NCBI GenBank assembly: GCA_900758845.1
Contig: CAAESW010000082.1
Location: 1-48,187 of the forward strand
Length of the DNA stretch: 48,187 bases
Direction of reading: 5' to 3'
Source of the DNA: an uncultured Collinsella sp.
GTDB taxonomy: Bacteria; Actinomycetota; Coriobacteriia; Coriobacteriales; Coriobacteriaceae
A program made the translations under genes and the position numbers. Below are positions 1 through 7,789 of this stretch, piece after piece. The stretch's first letter is position 1. Each line of letters opens with the position of its first letter. The notes under the pieces are model-generated. The model saw nothing but the letters and a program-made list of their open reading frames with translations. It had not been told where the DNA came from and searched no databases.

Positions 1-58
1 CATCGCGCCGAGAGTACTGCGGGGTCAGCCCGTGGGAGGCCAGGGCGCCGCTGACCGG
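1..58 (+). rRNA. rrf: 5S ribosomal RNA, 3' part (gene runs in from the left edge)
   Basis: The first ~58 bases align by eye with the 3' half of bacterial 5S rRNA: CGCCGA, then a GAGTACTGCGGGGTCAGCCC block equivalent to the E. coli TGGTAGTGTGGGGTCTCCCC region, then a GGCGCCGCTGACC block equivalent to the closing helix. The 5' half and the rest of the rRNA operon lie outside the window. The exact 3' end cannot be fixed because the pairing partner is missing. A strong terminator follows, as expected for the end of an rRNA operon. Confidence 0.8.
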
Positions 59-92
59 TGGACGGCACCGAGCCGTACGCTTGAACTGAGAA

Positions 93-122
93 GGGGGAGG
101 CCTCGCGGCCTCCCCCTTTTTT
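93..122 (+). terminator. Intrinsic terminator of the rRNA operon
   Basis: A perfect 10-bp stem (GGGGGAGGCC, loop TCGC, GGCCTCCCCC) is followed by six T. A smaller hairpin (ACGGC/GCCGT, 62-76) precedes it. It ends the 5S transcript. Confidence 0.93.
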
Positions 123-188
123 GTGTATATACACGTTGTACTTCGGGATTTAGCTTCCCCGTATGCGCTCTTACTGTTTGGCTGTATT

Positions 189-219
189 TTGAGTCCTTCT
201 AGTGTATTTGAGCGATAAT
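189..219 (+). promoter_or_regulatory. Candidate promoter for coaE
   Basis: TTGAGT (189-194) and GATAAT (214-219) are separated by 19 bp, about 30 bp before the coaE start. The spacing is long and an alternative pair (TTGGCT at 178, TAGTGT at 200) exists, so this is only a candidate. The 123-244 gap is AT-richer than the genes around it and holds no other visible feature. Confidence 0.35.
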
Positions 220-247
220 TACTCGCATTGGCGTTAGGGAGGGCTTG

Positions 248-889
248 ATGTTTACCGTATTTGTCTTGGGCAATATTGCTTCGGGTAAGTCGACTGCCTG
301 CCGCTATTTCGAATCTCGTGGCGCTATACTAATCGATCTGGATGAGCTTGCAAAATCGCTGTATGTGCCGGGCTCTGATATCGTCAATACACTCGCGGAT
401 GAATTCGGTTGGGACATTTTGGATGAGGAAGGCGGCATTCGCCGCAGCATCCTCGCTTCTCGAGCTTTCGCTTCTCCTGATTCGGTCGCACGGCTCAATG
501 GCATTGTGCATCCCGTTCTCATTGAACAGCTTTCGCTTAAGATTCTCGATCCGGTTTGTTGTACGGTTTCATCTCCTCGTTATCGCTTTGCGGTGGTCGA
601 GGTTTCTGCTCCGACTGGTTTTGAGGATGCATTTGGCTTGGCTGATGAAATTCTGGTCATCAGCGCCCCTTTGTCAGTTCGTCGCGAGCGCGCTATTCAA
701 CGTGGCATGGAGCCATCTGATTTCGATGCCCGTTCTGCTTGTCAGCCCGATGAGTCTGCGCTGTGCAATCTCGCTACAACGGTGATTGATAATGCCTCAG
801 GCGATAATTCGCTCTTTGAGCAGCTTGACTCATGGCTTTCATGCCATGGGTTTATAGACACTGCGGATAAGGAGGATGCCGATGCCTAA
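248..889 (+). CDS. coaE: Dephospho-CoA kinase
   Basis: A 213-aa cytoplasmic P-loop kinase for the last step of coenzyme A synthesis (ATP-dependent 3'-phosphorylation of dephospho-CoA). The Walker A motif GNIASGKST is at residues 8-16 and is followed by the CoaE-type LIDLDELAKSLYVPGS region and the RLNGIVHPVL helix. Length fits the family. ATG 248 is chosen because AGGGAGGG (236-243) lies 4 nt upstream; the in-frame TTG at 245 would sit on the ribosome binding site. The stop overlaps the next gene by 8 nt, so the two are probably translated in series. The C-terminal half is less conserved than in E. coli CoaE, but the assignment is secure at family level. Confidence 0.88.
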   Translation: MFTVFVLGNIASGKSTACRYFESRGAILIDLDELAKSLYVPGSDIVNTLADEFGWDILDEEGGIRRSILASRAFASPDSVARLNGIVHPVLIEQLSLKILDPVCCTVSSPRYRFAVVEVSAPTGFEDAFGLADEILVISAPLSVRRERAIQRGMEPSDFDARSACQPDESALCNLATTVIDNASGDNSLFEQLDSWLSCHGFIDTADKEDADA

Positions 890-1463
890 GACACGTTTCT
901 TTACGTGGTATCGCCTGATACCGCTGGCTGCCGTTTTTGCCTTCGGCCTTATCTCATTCGTTTACTCGTATGCTCCTGCCGCTTTCTTTAAGCCGCTGTA
1001 TCCGATTAACTACGAGGCGTATGTAAAGCAATCCAGTATTTCGCATAATCTGGATCCGTATCTGGTGTGCGCTGTCATTAAGTCTGAATCGAATTGGGAT
1101 CCCGAGGCCGAGTCGAATCAGGGTGCTCAGGGATTGATGCAGCTGATGCCCGAGACTGCCCAGGATATGATCGCCAAGGGCCTTGTCGACGGTGGCGAGT
1201 ATTCGGCCGACAACCTTAACGATCCGGCTACGAATATCGAGTTTGGCTGCGCATACCTCTCGTATCTTTTAACCTATTTCAACGGTTCGACGGATAGTGC
1301 CATTGCCGCCTATAACGCCGGTATGGGCAATGTCGACGGTTGGGCGCAGCAGAGTACGTCGCTTCATAATGCAATTACCTTTCCCGAGACGCAGGCGTAT
1401 CTGATTCGTGTCAATAATGCCTGGGTTCGCTACAAGACCCTCTATCCCGATCGGTTCGTATAG
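882..1463 (+). CDS. Membrane-anchored lytic transglycosylase (Slt/GH23 family)
   Basis: A 193-aa protein with one N-terminal membrane segment (about residues 10-30) followed by an extracellular SLT domain. The signature KSESNWDPEA carries the expected catalytic glutamate (E69). GAQGLMQLMPETA and the later AIAAYNAGMGNV block are the other GH23 motifs. It should cleave the MurNAc-GlcNAc bond of peptidoglycan, forming anhydro-muropeptides. AAGGAGG (869-875) is 6 nt before ATG 882, so the upstream in-frame ATG 876, which touches the ribosome binding site, is rejected. It overlaps coaE by 8 nt. No cell-wall-binding domain is present. Confidence 0.88.
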   Translation: MPKTRFFTWYRLIPLAAVFAFGLISFVYSYAPAAFFKPLYPINYEAYVKQSSISHNLDPYLVCAVIKSESNWDPEAESNQGAQGLMQLMPETAQDMIAKGLVDGGEYSADNLNDPATNIEFGCAYLSYLLTYFNGSTDSAIAAYNAGMGNVDGWAQQSTSLHNAITFPETQAYLIRVNNAWVRYKTLYPDRFV

Positions 1464-1514
1464 GACTATGCCTGCCGCCTGCGTATACTGCAGATATATG
1501 AGTTAGGAGTATCC

Positions 1515-3755
1515 ATGGCGGAATTTGAAGTAGAACGCGTTGGTGGTGAACTTAAGCGCTTTGGCGTTGAAGGCGCTGAGGTGCCGTTTGAAGTCGTCTC
1601 TCCCTATGAGCCTGCCGGTTCCCAGCCTAAGGCCATTGAGTCGCTTGTGCAGGGCGTGAGGGACGGAGACCGCTATCAGGTTTTGCTGGGCGTGACTGGT
1701 TCGGGCAAGACCTTCACGATGGCAAAGACTATTGAGGCCCTGGGAAAGCCGACGCTGGTCATGGCTCCGAATAAAACGCTCGCCGCTCAGCTTGCGAGCG
1801 AGCTCAAAGAGTTCTTTCCCAACAACGCTGTGGTCTACTTCGTCTCGTACTACGACTACTATCAGCCCGAGGCGTATGTGCCGCAAAGCGATACATATAT
1901 CGAGAAAGACTCCTCGATTAACGAAGAGGTCGAGATGCTGCGCCATCAGGCGACCGCGTCACTGCTCTCTCGACGCGATGTGATCGTTGTCGCATCGGTC
2001 TCGTGTATTTATGGCATTGGCTCTCCTGAGGACTATGCGGGTCTGGCTCCAAACGTCGACAAGAAAGTGCCGCTCGAGCGCGATGACTTTATCCATGCGC
2101 TTATTGACATTCAATATGATCGCAATGACTATGACCTGGCACGCGGCACGTTCCGCGTGCGCGGCGATGTTGTCGACGTGTTTCCGCCTTATGCCGAGCA
2201 TCCGTTGCGGTTTGAGTTCTTTGGCGACGAGGTCGAGCTGATTGCCGAGATCGATGAGGTCACCGGTGAGATGCTTCGTGAGTACGAGGCCATCCCCGTA
2301 TGGCCGGCATCGCACTACGTGACCGAGAAGCCGAAGGTCAAGGCGGCTCTGAAATCGATCAGCGAAGAGTGCGAGAAGCGCGTGGCGGAGCTCAAGGCGA
2401 CCGACAAGTTGCTCGAGGCGCAGCGTCTGCAGCAGCGCACCGATTATGATCTTGAGATGCTCGAGACGATGGGCTTTTGCAACGGCATCGAGAACTACTC
2501 GCGTCATCTGGACGGTCGCAAGCCGGGTGAGCCGCCGTTTACCCTAATCGATTACTTTCCCAAGGATATGCTCTGCATCATCGATGAGAGCCATGTGACG
2601 GTGCCGCAGATTCGCGGCATGCACGAAGGTGACCGCTCGCGTAAGGTGACGCTGGTGGAACACGGTTTTCGCCTGCCCTCGGCGCTCGATAACCGCCCGC
2701 TTCGTTTCGATGAGTTTGAGGCAAGGATACCCCAGTTTATCTATGTTTCGGCCACGCCGGGCGATTACGAGCTGCGGGTGAGCCAAAACGACGTGGAGCA
2801 GATTATTCGTCCGACCGGTCTGCTCGATCCCAAGATCGATGTGCGTCCGGTTCGCGGTCAGATTGACGATCTTGAGGACGAGATTCGCGAGCGCGTTGCC
2901 CGTAAGGAGCGCGTGCTGGTGACCACGTTGACCAAGCGCATGGCCGAGGACCTGACCGACCATCTGCTTGATGCGGGCATTAAGGTCAATTACATGCATT
3001 CTGATACGGCGACAATGGACCGTGTCGAGATCCTGCGAACGCTGCGCGAGGGCAAGATCGATGTTCTCGTTGGCATCAACCTGCTTCGCGAGGGCTTGGA
3101 TCTTCCCGAGGTCTCACTGGTGGCAATTCTCGATGCCGATAAGGAAGGCTTCTTGCGCAACCGCCGTTCGCTGATTCAGACGATTGGCCGCGCGGCCCGT
3201 AACGCCGATGGTGAAGTCATCATGTATGCGGACGTTGTGACCGATTCGATGAAAGAGGCCATCGAGGAGACGCAGCGCCGTCGCGAGATTCAGATGGCAT
3301 ATAACGAAGAGCATGGCATTGTGCCCAAGACGGTGCGCAAGGCCATCAACGACATCTCAAGTTTTATTGCCGAGGCCGAAAAAACCGTGGGTTCCAAGGG
3401 GCGCTCGAAGGGCGACTCTCTTGGCCATGGCGCATTCTATACGCCCGATGAGTCGGGCGAGGGCGGTGTGCCGGAAACGGTGGCGCCCGAGCAGACACTT
3501 GCGGAGCAGTTGGAAGAACTGCCGCATGACGAGCTTGTGCGGATCGTCGAAACCATGGAAGAGGATATGCGTAACGCTTCTGCCGCTATGGACTTTGAGG
3601 AGGCGGCGCGCCTGCGCGATGCCGTCGTTCAGATTCGGGCGATGCTCGAGGGCGCGTCTGAGGACGAGACGATCGAGCGCTTACGTTCACAGGCCCGCAA
3701 GGGTTCCACGTTCGCATCGGGCAGAAAACGCCAGGGTGCACGGTTTAAGAAATAG
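1515..3755 (+). CDS. uvrB: Excinuclease ABC subunit B
   Basis: A 746-aa DNA-damage helicase-like subunit of nucleotide excision repair. Walker A GVTGSGKT is at residues 59-66. The beta-hairpin that clamps DNA is recognisable (YYDYYQPEAYVPQSDTYIEK), as are the DESH Walker B box and the helicase motif QTIGRAAR. A C-terminal UVR domain (MDFEEAARLRDAV) would contact UvrC. AGGAG at 1505-1509 is 5 nt before ATG 1515. It is slightly longer than E. coli UvrB because of a Gly/Ser/Glu-rich linker before the UVR motif. uvrA and uvrC lie 6.4 and 11.6 kb downstream, beyond a block of minus-strand genes. Confidence 0.97.
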   Translation: MAEFEVERVGGELKRFGVEGAEVPFEVVSPYEPAGSQPKAIESLVQGVRDGDRYQVLLGVTGSGKTFTMAKTIEALGKPTLVMAPNKTLAAQLASELKEFFPNNAVVYFVSYYDYYQPEAYVPQSDTYIEKDSSINEEVEMLRHQATASLLSRRDVIVVASVSCIYGIGSPEDYAGLAPNVDKKVPLERDDFIHALIDIQYDRNDYDLARGTFRVRGDVVDVFPPYAEHPLRFEFFGDEVELIAEIDEVTGEMLREYEAIPVWPASHYVTEKPKVKAALKSISEECEKRVAELKATDKLLEAQRLQQRTDYDLEMLETMGFCNGIENYSRHLDGRKPGEPPFTLIDYFPKDMLCIIDESHVTVPQIRGMHEGDRSRKVTLVEHGFRLPSALDNRPLRFDEFEARIPQFIYVSATPGDYELRVSQNDVEQIIRPTGLLDPKIDVRPVRGQIDDLEDEIRERVARKERVLVTTLTKRMAEDLTDHLLDAGIKVNYMHSDTATMDRVEILRTLREGKIDVLVGINLLREGLDLPEVSLVAILDADKEGFLRNRRSLIQTIGRAARNADGEVIMYADVVTDSMKEAIEETQRRREIQMAYNEEHGIVPKTVRKAINDISSFIAEAEKTVGSKGRSKGDSLGHGAFYTPDESGEGGVPETVAPEQTLAEQLEELPHDELVRIVETMEEDMRNASAAMDFEEAARLRDAVVQIRAMLEGASEDETIERLRSQARKGSTFASGRKRQGARFKK

Positions 3756-3758
3756 CGA

Positions 3759-3800
3759 ACAGGCCCCGAGTTCCCTGTGGAGCTCGGGGCCTGTGTCTTT
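3759..3800. terminator. Bidirectional terminator between uvrB and the convergent flavoprotein gene
   Basis: A 12-bp stem ACAGGCCCCGAG / CTCGGGGCCTGT (3759-3770 and 3783-3794) lies between two converging genes. A short T-rich run (TCTTTT) follows on the plus strand. Confidence 0.8.
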
Positions 3801-3820
3801 TGCGCACTGGAATTCGTGCG

Positions 3821-5461
3821 TTAGAGGTCTGCAATCAGGGCTTCGGCACAACGGATGCCGTCGGTGGCCGCGCTCATGATGCCGCCAGCATATCCAGCTC
3901 CCTCACCACAAGGGTAGAGGCCCGGGGTCGACACGGCATGGCACGTTCGGTCTCGGGTGACAGTGACAGGTGAGCTCGAACGAGTCTCCACGCCGGTAAG
4001 AACGGCATCGGGGCGGTCGTAGCCTCGTAGCTTTTTTCCGAGTAGGGGAAGTCCCAGGCGGAGCGACTCGACGATATGCTGCGGCAGGGCTTCGTCAATT
4101 GCCGTCCAGGTCACACCGAGCGGATAGGTGGGCTTTACCTTTCCGGGCGCCTTGCTGGCGCGTCCTGCGAGGAAATCTCCGACGAGTTGTGCCGGTGCGT
4201 TCCAGTTGGAACCGCCTAGGCGATAGGCGGCCGCCTCGCAGGCGCGCTGGAGCTCGATGCCGGCGAGCGGGTCATCGTTGGGAAGGTCCTCAGGCGTGAC
4301 GTTAACGAGCAGGGCGGCGTTTGCGTTGCGTCCGTCGCGGGCATTGAGGCTGGCGCCGTTGACGCACAGGTGGCCCTGCTCGGAAGAGGCGGCGACAACC
4401 TGCCCGCCGGGGCACATGCAAAACGAGAACACGCTGCGGCCGTTGGGGAGATGGGCGACGAGCTTGTAGGGGGCTGCTCCGAGGGCAGGATGTCCCGCCA
4501 AGGCTCCATATTGGGCTCGGTCGATGTCGCGCTGCGGATGCTCGATGCGAACGCCCATGGCAAAGGTCTTTTGTGCGAGGGCCACGTTGTGGTCCTTAAG
4601 GAGCTCAAAAATATCGCGAGCAGAATGCCCGCAGGCGAGGATGAGGTGCTTTGTCTCGATTGGCTCGCAAGCGGCGTCTTGGGACGATTGGACATCAATA
4701 CCGGTAATGGCGCCAGACGCGTCGATGTGAATGTCGACGAGCTTTGTTCGATAACGGACGACACCTCCGAGCTGCTCGATGCGCTGGGATATAGCGGTGA
4801 CAACCGTGGGAAGGATGTCGGAGCCAATGTGCGGCTTGGCATCCCACAGAATATCGCGGGGCGCACCCGCCTCGACGAAGGTTTCGAGGATAAGGCGATG
4901 GGCGGGATTTTTTGTTCCCGTATTGAGCTTGCCGTCCGAGAAGGTCCCCGCGCCGCCCAGACCAAACTGGATATTACTCTCGGGGTCGAGGATGCGCTCC
5001 TTTAGAAAGAGGTCGATCGCTTGCGAGCGGCGAAATGCCGGGTCGCCGCGCTCGATGAGCAAGGGCTTAAGACCTGCTTCGGCGAGCGTAAGCGCAGCGA
5101 AAAGGCCGGCGCATCCGGCGCCGACAACGACAGGGCGTTCTTGAGGTGCGTCGGAGACGGGGGTGGGGAATGAAGACCCATCGTCTTCTATCGCGCGTAC
5201 GCGCGAGCGGTCACGTTCGGCAACGCTGTCGACCGCTTCTCGCTCGAGGTGGGGACTAGTCAGCTCAACACGAAAGCTCAGGATAAAATGGACGTCTCGT
5301 TTTTTGCGGGCGTCGATTGACTTGCGGTGGAGCTCGATGGACTTGATCTCGGAGTCCTTGCAGCGTAGGACGCGCTTGGCGACTCGCTTGCCAACAATGA
5401 GGCAGGCATTTTCATCGCCGGCTTCATCGAGCGACGCGTTGACTTGGGTGATTTCGATCAT
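3821..5461 (-). CDS. FAD-dependent dehydrogenase of unknown substrate (COG2509 type)
   Basis: A 546-aa flavoprotein. Residues 1-100 form the alpha/beta N-terminal domain typical of this family. The Rossmann FAD motif VVVGAGCAGLFAALTLAEAG follows, with GAGCAG at 114-119, then an LIERG ribose-binding end. A C-terminal GEGAGYAGGIMSAATDG block completes the FAD site. The minus-strand ATG at 5461 is chosen because AAGGAG lies 6 nt upstream; a longer in-frame extension to 5584 would read through the hairpin at 5488-5511. It is the last gene of the minus-strand block. The family has no settled reaction, so none is assigned here. Confidence 0.85.
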   Translation of the reverse strand: MIEITQVNASLDEAGDENACLIVGKRVAKRVLRCKDSEIKSIELHRKSIDARKKRDVHFILSFRVELTSPHLEREAVDSVAERDRSRVRAIEDDGSSFPTPVSDAPQERPVVVGAGCAGLFAALTLAEAGLKPLLIERGDPAFRRSQAIDLFLKERILDPESNIQFGLGGAGTFSDGKLNTGTKNPAHRLILETFVEAGAPRDILWDAKPHIGSDILPTVVTAISQRIEQLGGVVRYRTKLVDIHIDASGAITGIDVQSSQDAACEPIETKHLILACGHSARDIFELLKDHNVALAQKTFAMGVRIEHPQRDIDRAQYGALAGHPALGAAPYKLVAHLPNGRSVFSFCMCPGGQVVAASSEQGHLCVNGASLNARDGRNANAALLVNVTPEDLPNDDPLAGIELQRACEAAAYRLGGSNWNAPAQLVGDFLAGRASKAPGKVKPTYPLGVTWTAIDEALPQHIVESLRLGLPLLGKKLRGYDRPDAVLTGVETRSSSPVTVTRDRTCHAVSTPGLYPCGEGAGYAGGIMSAATDGIRCAEALIADL

Positions 5462-5485
5462 CGAGGTCTCCTTAGAGGCAAGAAA

Positions 5486-5511
5486 GAGGCCGTCCGGTAT
5501 CCCAGACGGCC
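5486..5511 (-). terminator. Hairpin between the two flavoprotein genes (weak terminator or attenuator)
   Basis: On the minus strand GGCCGTC ... GACGGCC (5511-5505 and 5494-5488), with partial pairing further in, is followed by TCTTTCTT. It lies just downstream of the HI0933-type gene and 24 nt before the start codon of the next, so it could lower downstream expression. Confidence 0.5.
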
Positions 5512-5541
5512 CGAATGCGTTTTTGATTATAGACTGCGCGG

Positions 5542-6813
5542 CTACAGGCTGCTTGCAGCGCGAATGCCCGAGAGCCATGCCCACGCAAGGTTAAAGCCTC
5601 CGCAATCGGCGTCGATGTCGAGCGCTTCGCCACAGACGTAAAGCGGGGCGTCGACAACGCTGCGCGCGCGTAGACTGGGTGTTGAGATACTCTCGACAGA
5701 TACGCCACCACGCGTGACCTGCGCCGAGCGCTCCTCGGCTGTTCCCTCGACGAGCAACTTAAAGTGCTTGAGGATCGAGACCAGGTGGATGACATCGTTG
5801 GAGCCTGGATGGCACTGCTCGAACGTCGTGCAGACGACGCGGGAGAGTTGCGGGGCGAGCATGCCGTCGAGCCAACGGGGATCGCGGGGCGAAAAGCCGC
5901 CGAGCAGCTCAACGCGCCGGTTGAGCATATCGAGCAGCTCGTCTTTGGAGAGGTCGGGGAAAACGTCGAGCAGGATCGTATCACCGCGCTGGATACGACG
6001 GGAGAGGTTGAAGACAGCGACGCCCGAGATGCCGAAGGCTCGAAACAGTACTTCACCGTCTTCGTGCCAGAGCTCACTATGGTTACGGGTGAGCGTCAAG
6101 CGGGCGCGGACGCGCAGACCATCCAACGTCTTGAGTGCCGCCCGATCGCCAACGACCGTTGCCGATACGGGGCAGAGGATGGGGCGCAGCGAGGTGAGGG
6201 GGAGGCCAAACGTATCGGCGATACCGGTGGGGTTGCCGCCCGTGGCGATAATTACGGCATGTGCCTCCAGGGCCTCGTTCTTGCGAGGGACATCGGCGAG
6301 CGCTTTCCGAAGCGAGCGGAGCTCCGATTTTCGGTCGTCGTGCTTCTTTGCCTTGAGTGCCCGCGCTGGACGGTCTATTTGGAGTGTCCAGCCTTCGGAA
6401 GCTTTGTGCGCCGAGGCAACGTTGGCTCCGCAGATTAAGGTGATACCTAGGCGGTCGCAAACGTTGAGAAGCGCGTCGCGCACCGATTCGGCGCGAAGGG
6501 AGCGCGGGTACAGCCGGCCTTCCTCGGAGGTTGTCATGATGCCCAGCGAGGAGAAGAAACCCATAAGCTCTTGTTCGGGCCGGGGGCCCATAACGGATTC
6601 AACGAATGCGGGGTGGTTATACCGCTGTGGATCAATCGATTCGTTGGAGAGGTTGCAGCGGCCGTTGCCGGTCGCAAGGAGCTTAAGGCCGCAGGCGACA
6701 TCGCGCTCAACGATGCAGACGCTTTTGCCAGCTCGTGCGGCCGTAATGGCGGCGGCGAGGCCTGAAGCCCCGCCGCCGATTACCAGGACGTCATAGAAGG
6801 CGCTCGCGTTCAC
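5542..6813 (-). CDS. NAD(P)/FAD-dependent oxidoreductase, HI0933/BaiN-like family
   Basis: A 423-aa flavoprotein. FAD-binding GGGASG is at residues 13-18, with VERD closing the Rossmann unit. The family block LLATGNGRCNLSN follows and the C-terminal CGEALDIDADCGGFNLAWA is the HI0933 signature. The start is GTG 6813, directly after the mrp stop codon, with a weak GAGG 7 nt upstream, so translation is probably coupled to mrp. Clostridium scindens BaiN, a bile-acid reductase, belongs to this broad family. That makes a steroid substrate conceivable in a gut species, but the similarity is at family level only and most members have no known role. Confidence 0.82.
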   Translation of the reverse strand: MNASAFYDVLVIGGGASGLAAAITAARAGKSVCIVERDVACGLKLLATGNGRCNLSNESIDPQRYNHPAFVESVMGPRPEQELMGFFSSLGIMTTSEEGRLYPRSLRAESVRDALLNVCDRLGITLICGANVASAHKASEGWTLQIDRPARALKAKKHDDRKSELRSLRKALADVPRKNEALEAHAVIIATGGNPTGIADTFGLPLTSLRPILCPVSATVVGDRAALKTLDGLRVRARLTLTRNHSELWHEDGEVLFRAFGISGVAVFNLSRRIQRGDTILLDVFPDLSKDELLDMLNRRVELLGGFSPRDPRWLDGMLAPQLSRVVCTTFEQCHPGSNDVIHLVSILKHFKLLVEGTAEERSAQVTRGGVSVESISTPSLRARSVVDAPLYVCGEALDIDADCGGFNLAWAWLSGIRAASSL

Positions 6814-7644
6814 TTAGGCCTCGTCGGTCTCGTGCGGGGTAATGGCCTCGACGGCAGAGACTGCCTTGGGCAACATGCCATCGGGCAGTGCGGTCTCGAC
6901 CTCGCCCTTATCGCAGGCCTCGGCGAGTGCCGGATTAATGGGAAGCTGGCCCAAGATGTCGAGGTTATAGCGCTCTGCGACCTCGGGGAGCTTGCTCTTG
7001 CCAAAGACCTCGATCTTCTTGCCGCAGTCGGGGCACTCAATATAGCTCATGTTCTCGACAATGCCCAGAATGGGGACGTTCATCTTCTCGGCCATGTTGA
7101 CCGCCTTGGCGACGATCATCGAGACCAGATCCTGCGGGCTCGTGACGATGACGATGCCGTCGACGGGCAGTGACTGGAAGACGGTGAGAGCGACGTCGCC
7201 TGTTCCCGGAGGCATGTCGACCAGCAGGTAGTCGATGGGGCCCCATGAGGTCTCGCTCCAGAACTGCCTAATGGCGCCTGCGATGACCGGACCGCGCCAA
7301 AGGACGGGGTCGGTCTCGTTTTGGAGCAGAAGGTTGGAGCTCATGACCTTGACGCCGTGCTCGGAGATTTCAGGCAGCATGAGGTTGCCAAGGGCATGGA
7401 CGTGGCGTCCGCTCATACCGAACATCTTGGGGATAGAGGGACCGGTGATGTCGGCATCGAGGACGCCGACCTTGTGGCCGTGACGGGCAAGCTCGGTGGC
7501 GATGGCACCGGTGACAAACGACTTGCCGACACCGCCCTTGCCGGAAAGCACGGCGATGACGCGTTTGACCTCGGACAGCGTATTCTCCTCAAATTGCGAC
7601 GGCGACGTTTGTCCGCCGGCGGCCTGTGCGTGCTCGCAACCCAT
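6814..7644 (-). CDS. mrp: Mrp/NBP35-type P-loop ATPase (iron-sulfur cluster carrier)
   Basis: A 276-aa cytoplasmic ATPase thought to carry or insert Fe-S clusters. The deviant Walker A GKGGVGKS is at residues 35-42, followed by GVLDADITGPSIPKMFG and the MPPGTGD Walker B region. A C-P-D-C pair in the C-terminal third could bridge a cluster in a dimer. The His/Cys at the N-terminus (MGCEHAQ) may also bind metal. The minus-strand ATG at 7644 has AAAGGAG 6 nt upstream; the longer reading frame to 7701 has no ribosome binding site. It ends exactly where the HI0933-type flavoprotein begins. Confidence 0.9.
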   Translation of the reverse strand: MGCEHAQAAGGQTSPSQFEENTLSEVKRVIAVLSGKGGVGKSFVTGAIATELARHGHKVGVLDADITGPSIPKMFGMSGRHVHALGNLMLPEISEHGVKVMSSNLLLQNETDPVLWRGPVIAGAIRQFWSETSWGPIDYLLVDMPPGTGDVALTVFQSLPVDGIVIVTSPQDLVSMIVAKAVNMAEKMNVPILGIVENMSYIECPDCGKKIEVFGKSKLPEVAERYNLDILGQLPINPALAEACDKGEVETALPDGMLPKAVSAVEAITPHETDEA

Positions 7645-7789
7645 GTATGACTCCTTTGTATATGTTGGGGCCGGGGCCCCGTGATGTGACACGAGCGTCA
7701 TTGTACCCTCGTTTGCGAGCGGGAGTCATTTACGATTCATTTGGGCCGAGCGTGCTTGCAATACGATGGGTCCAAGCGAATGGGCGGGC

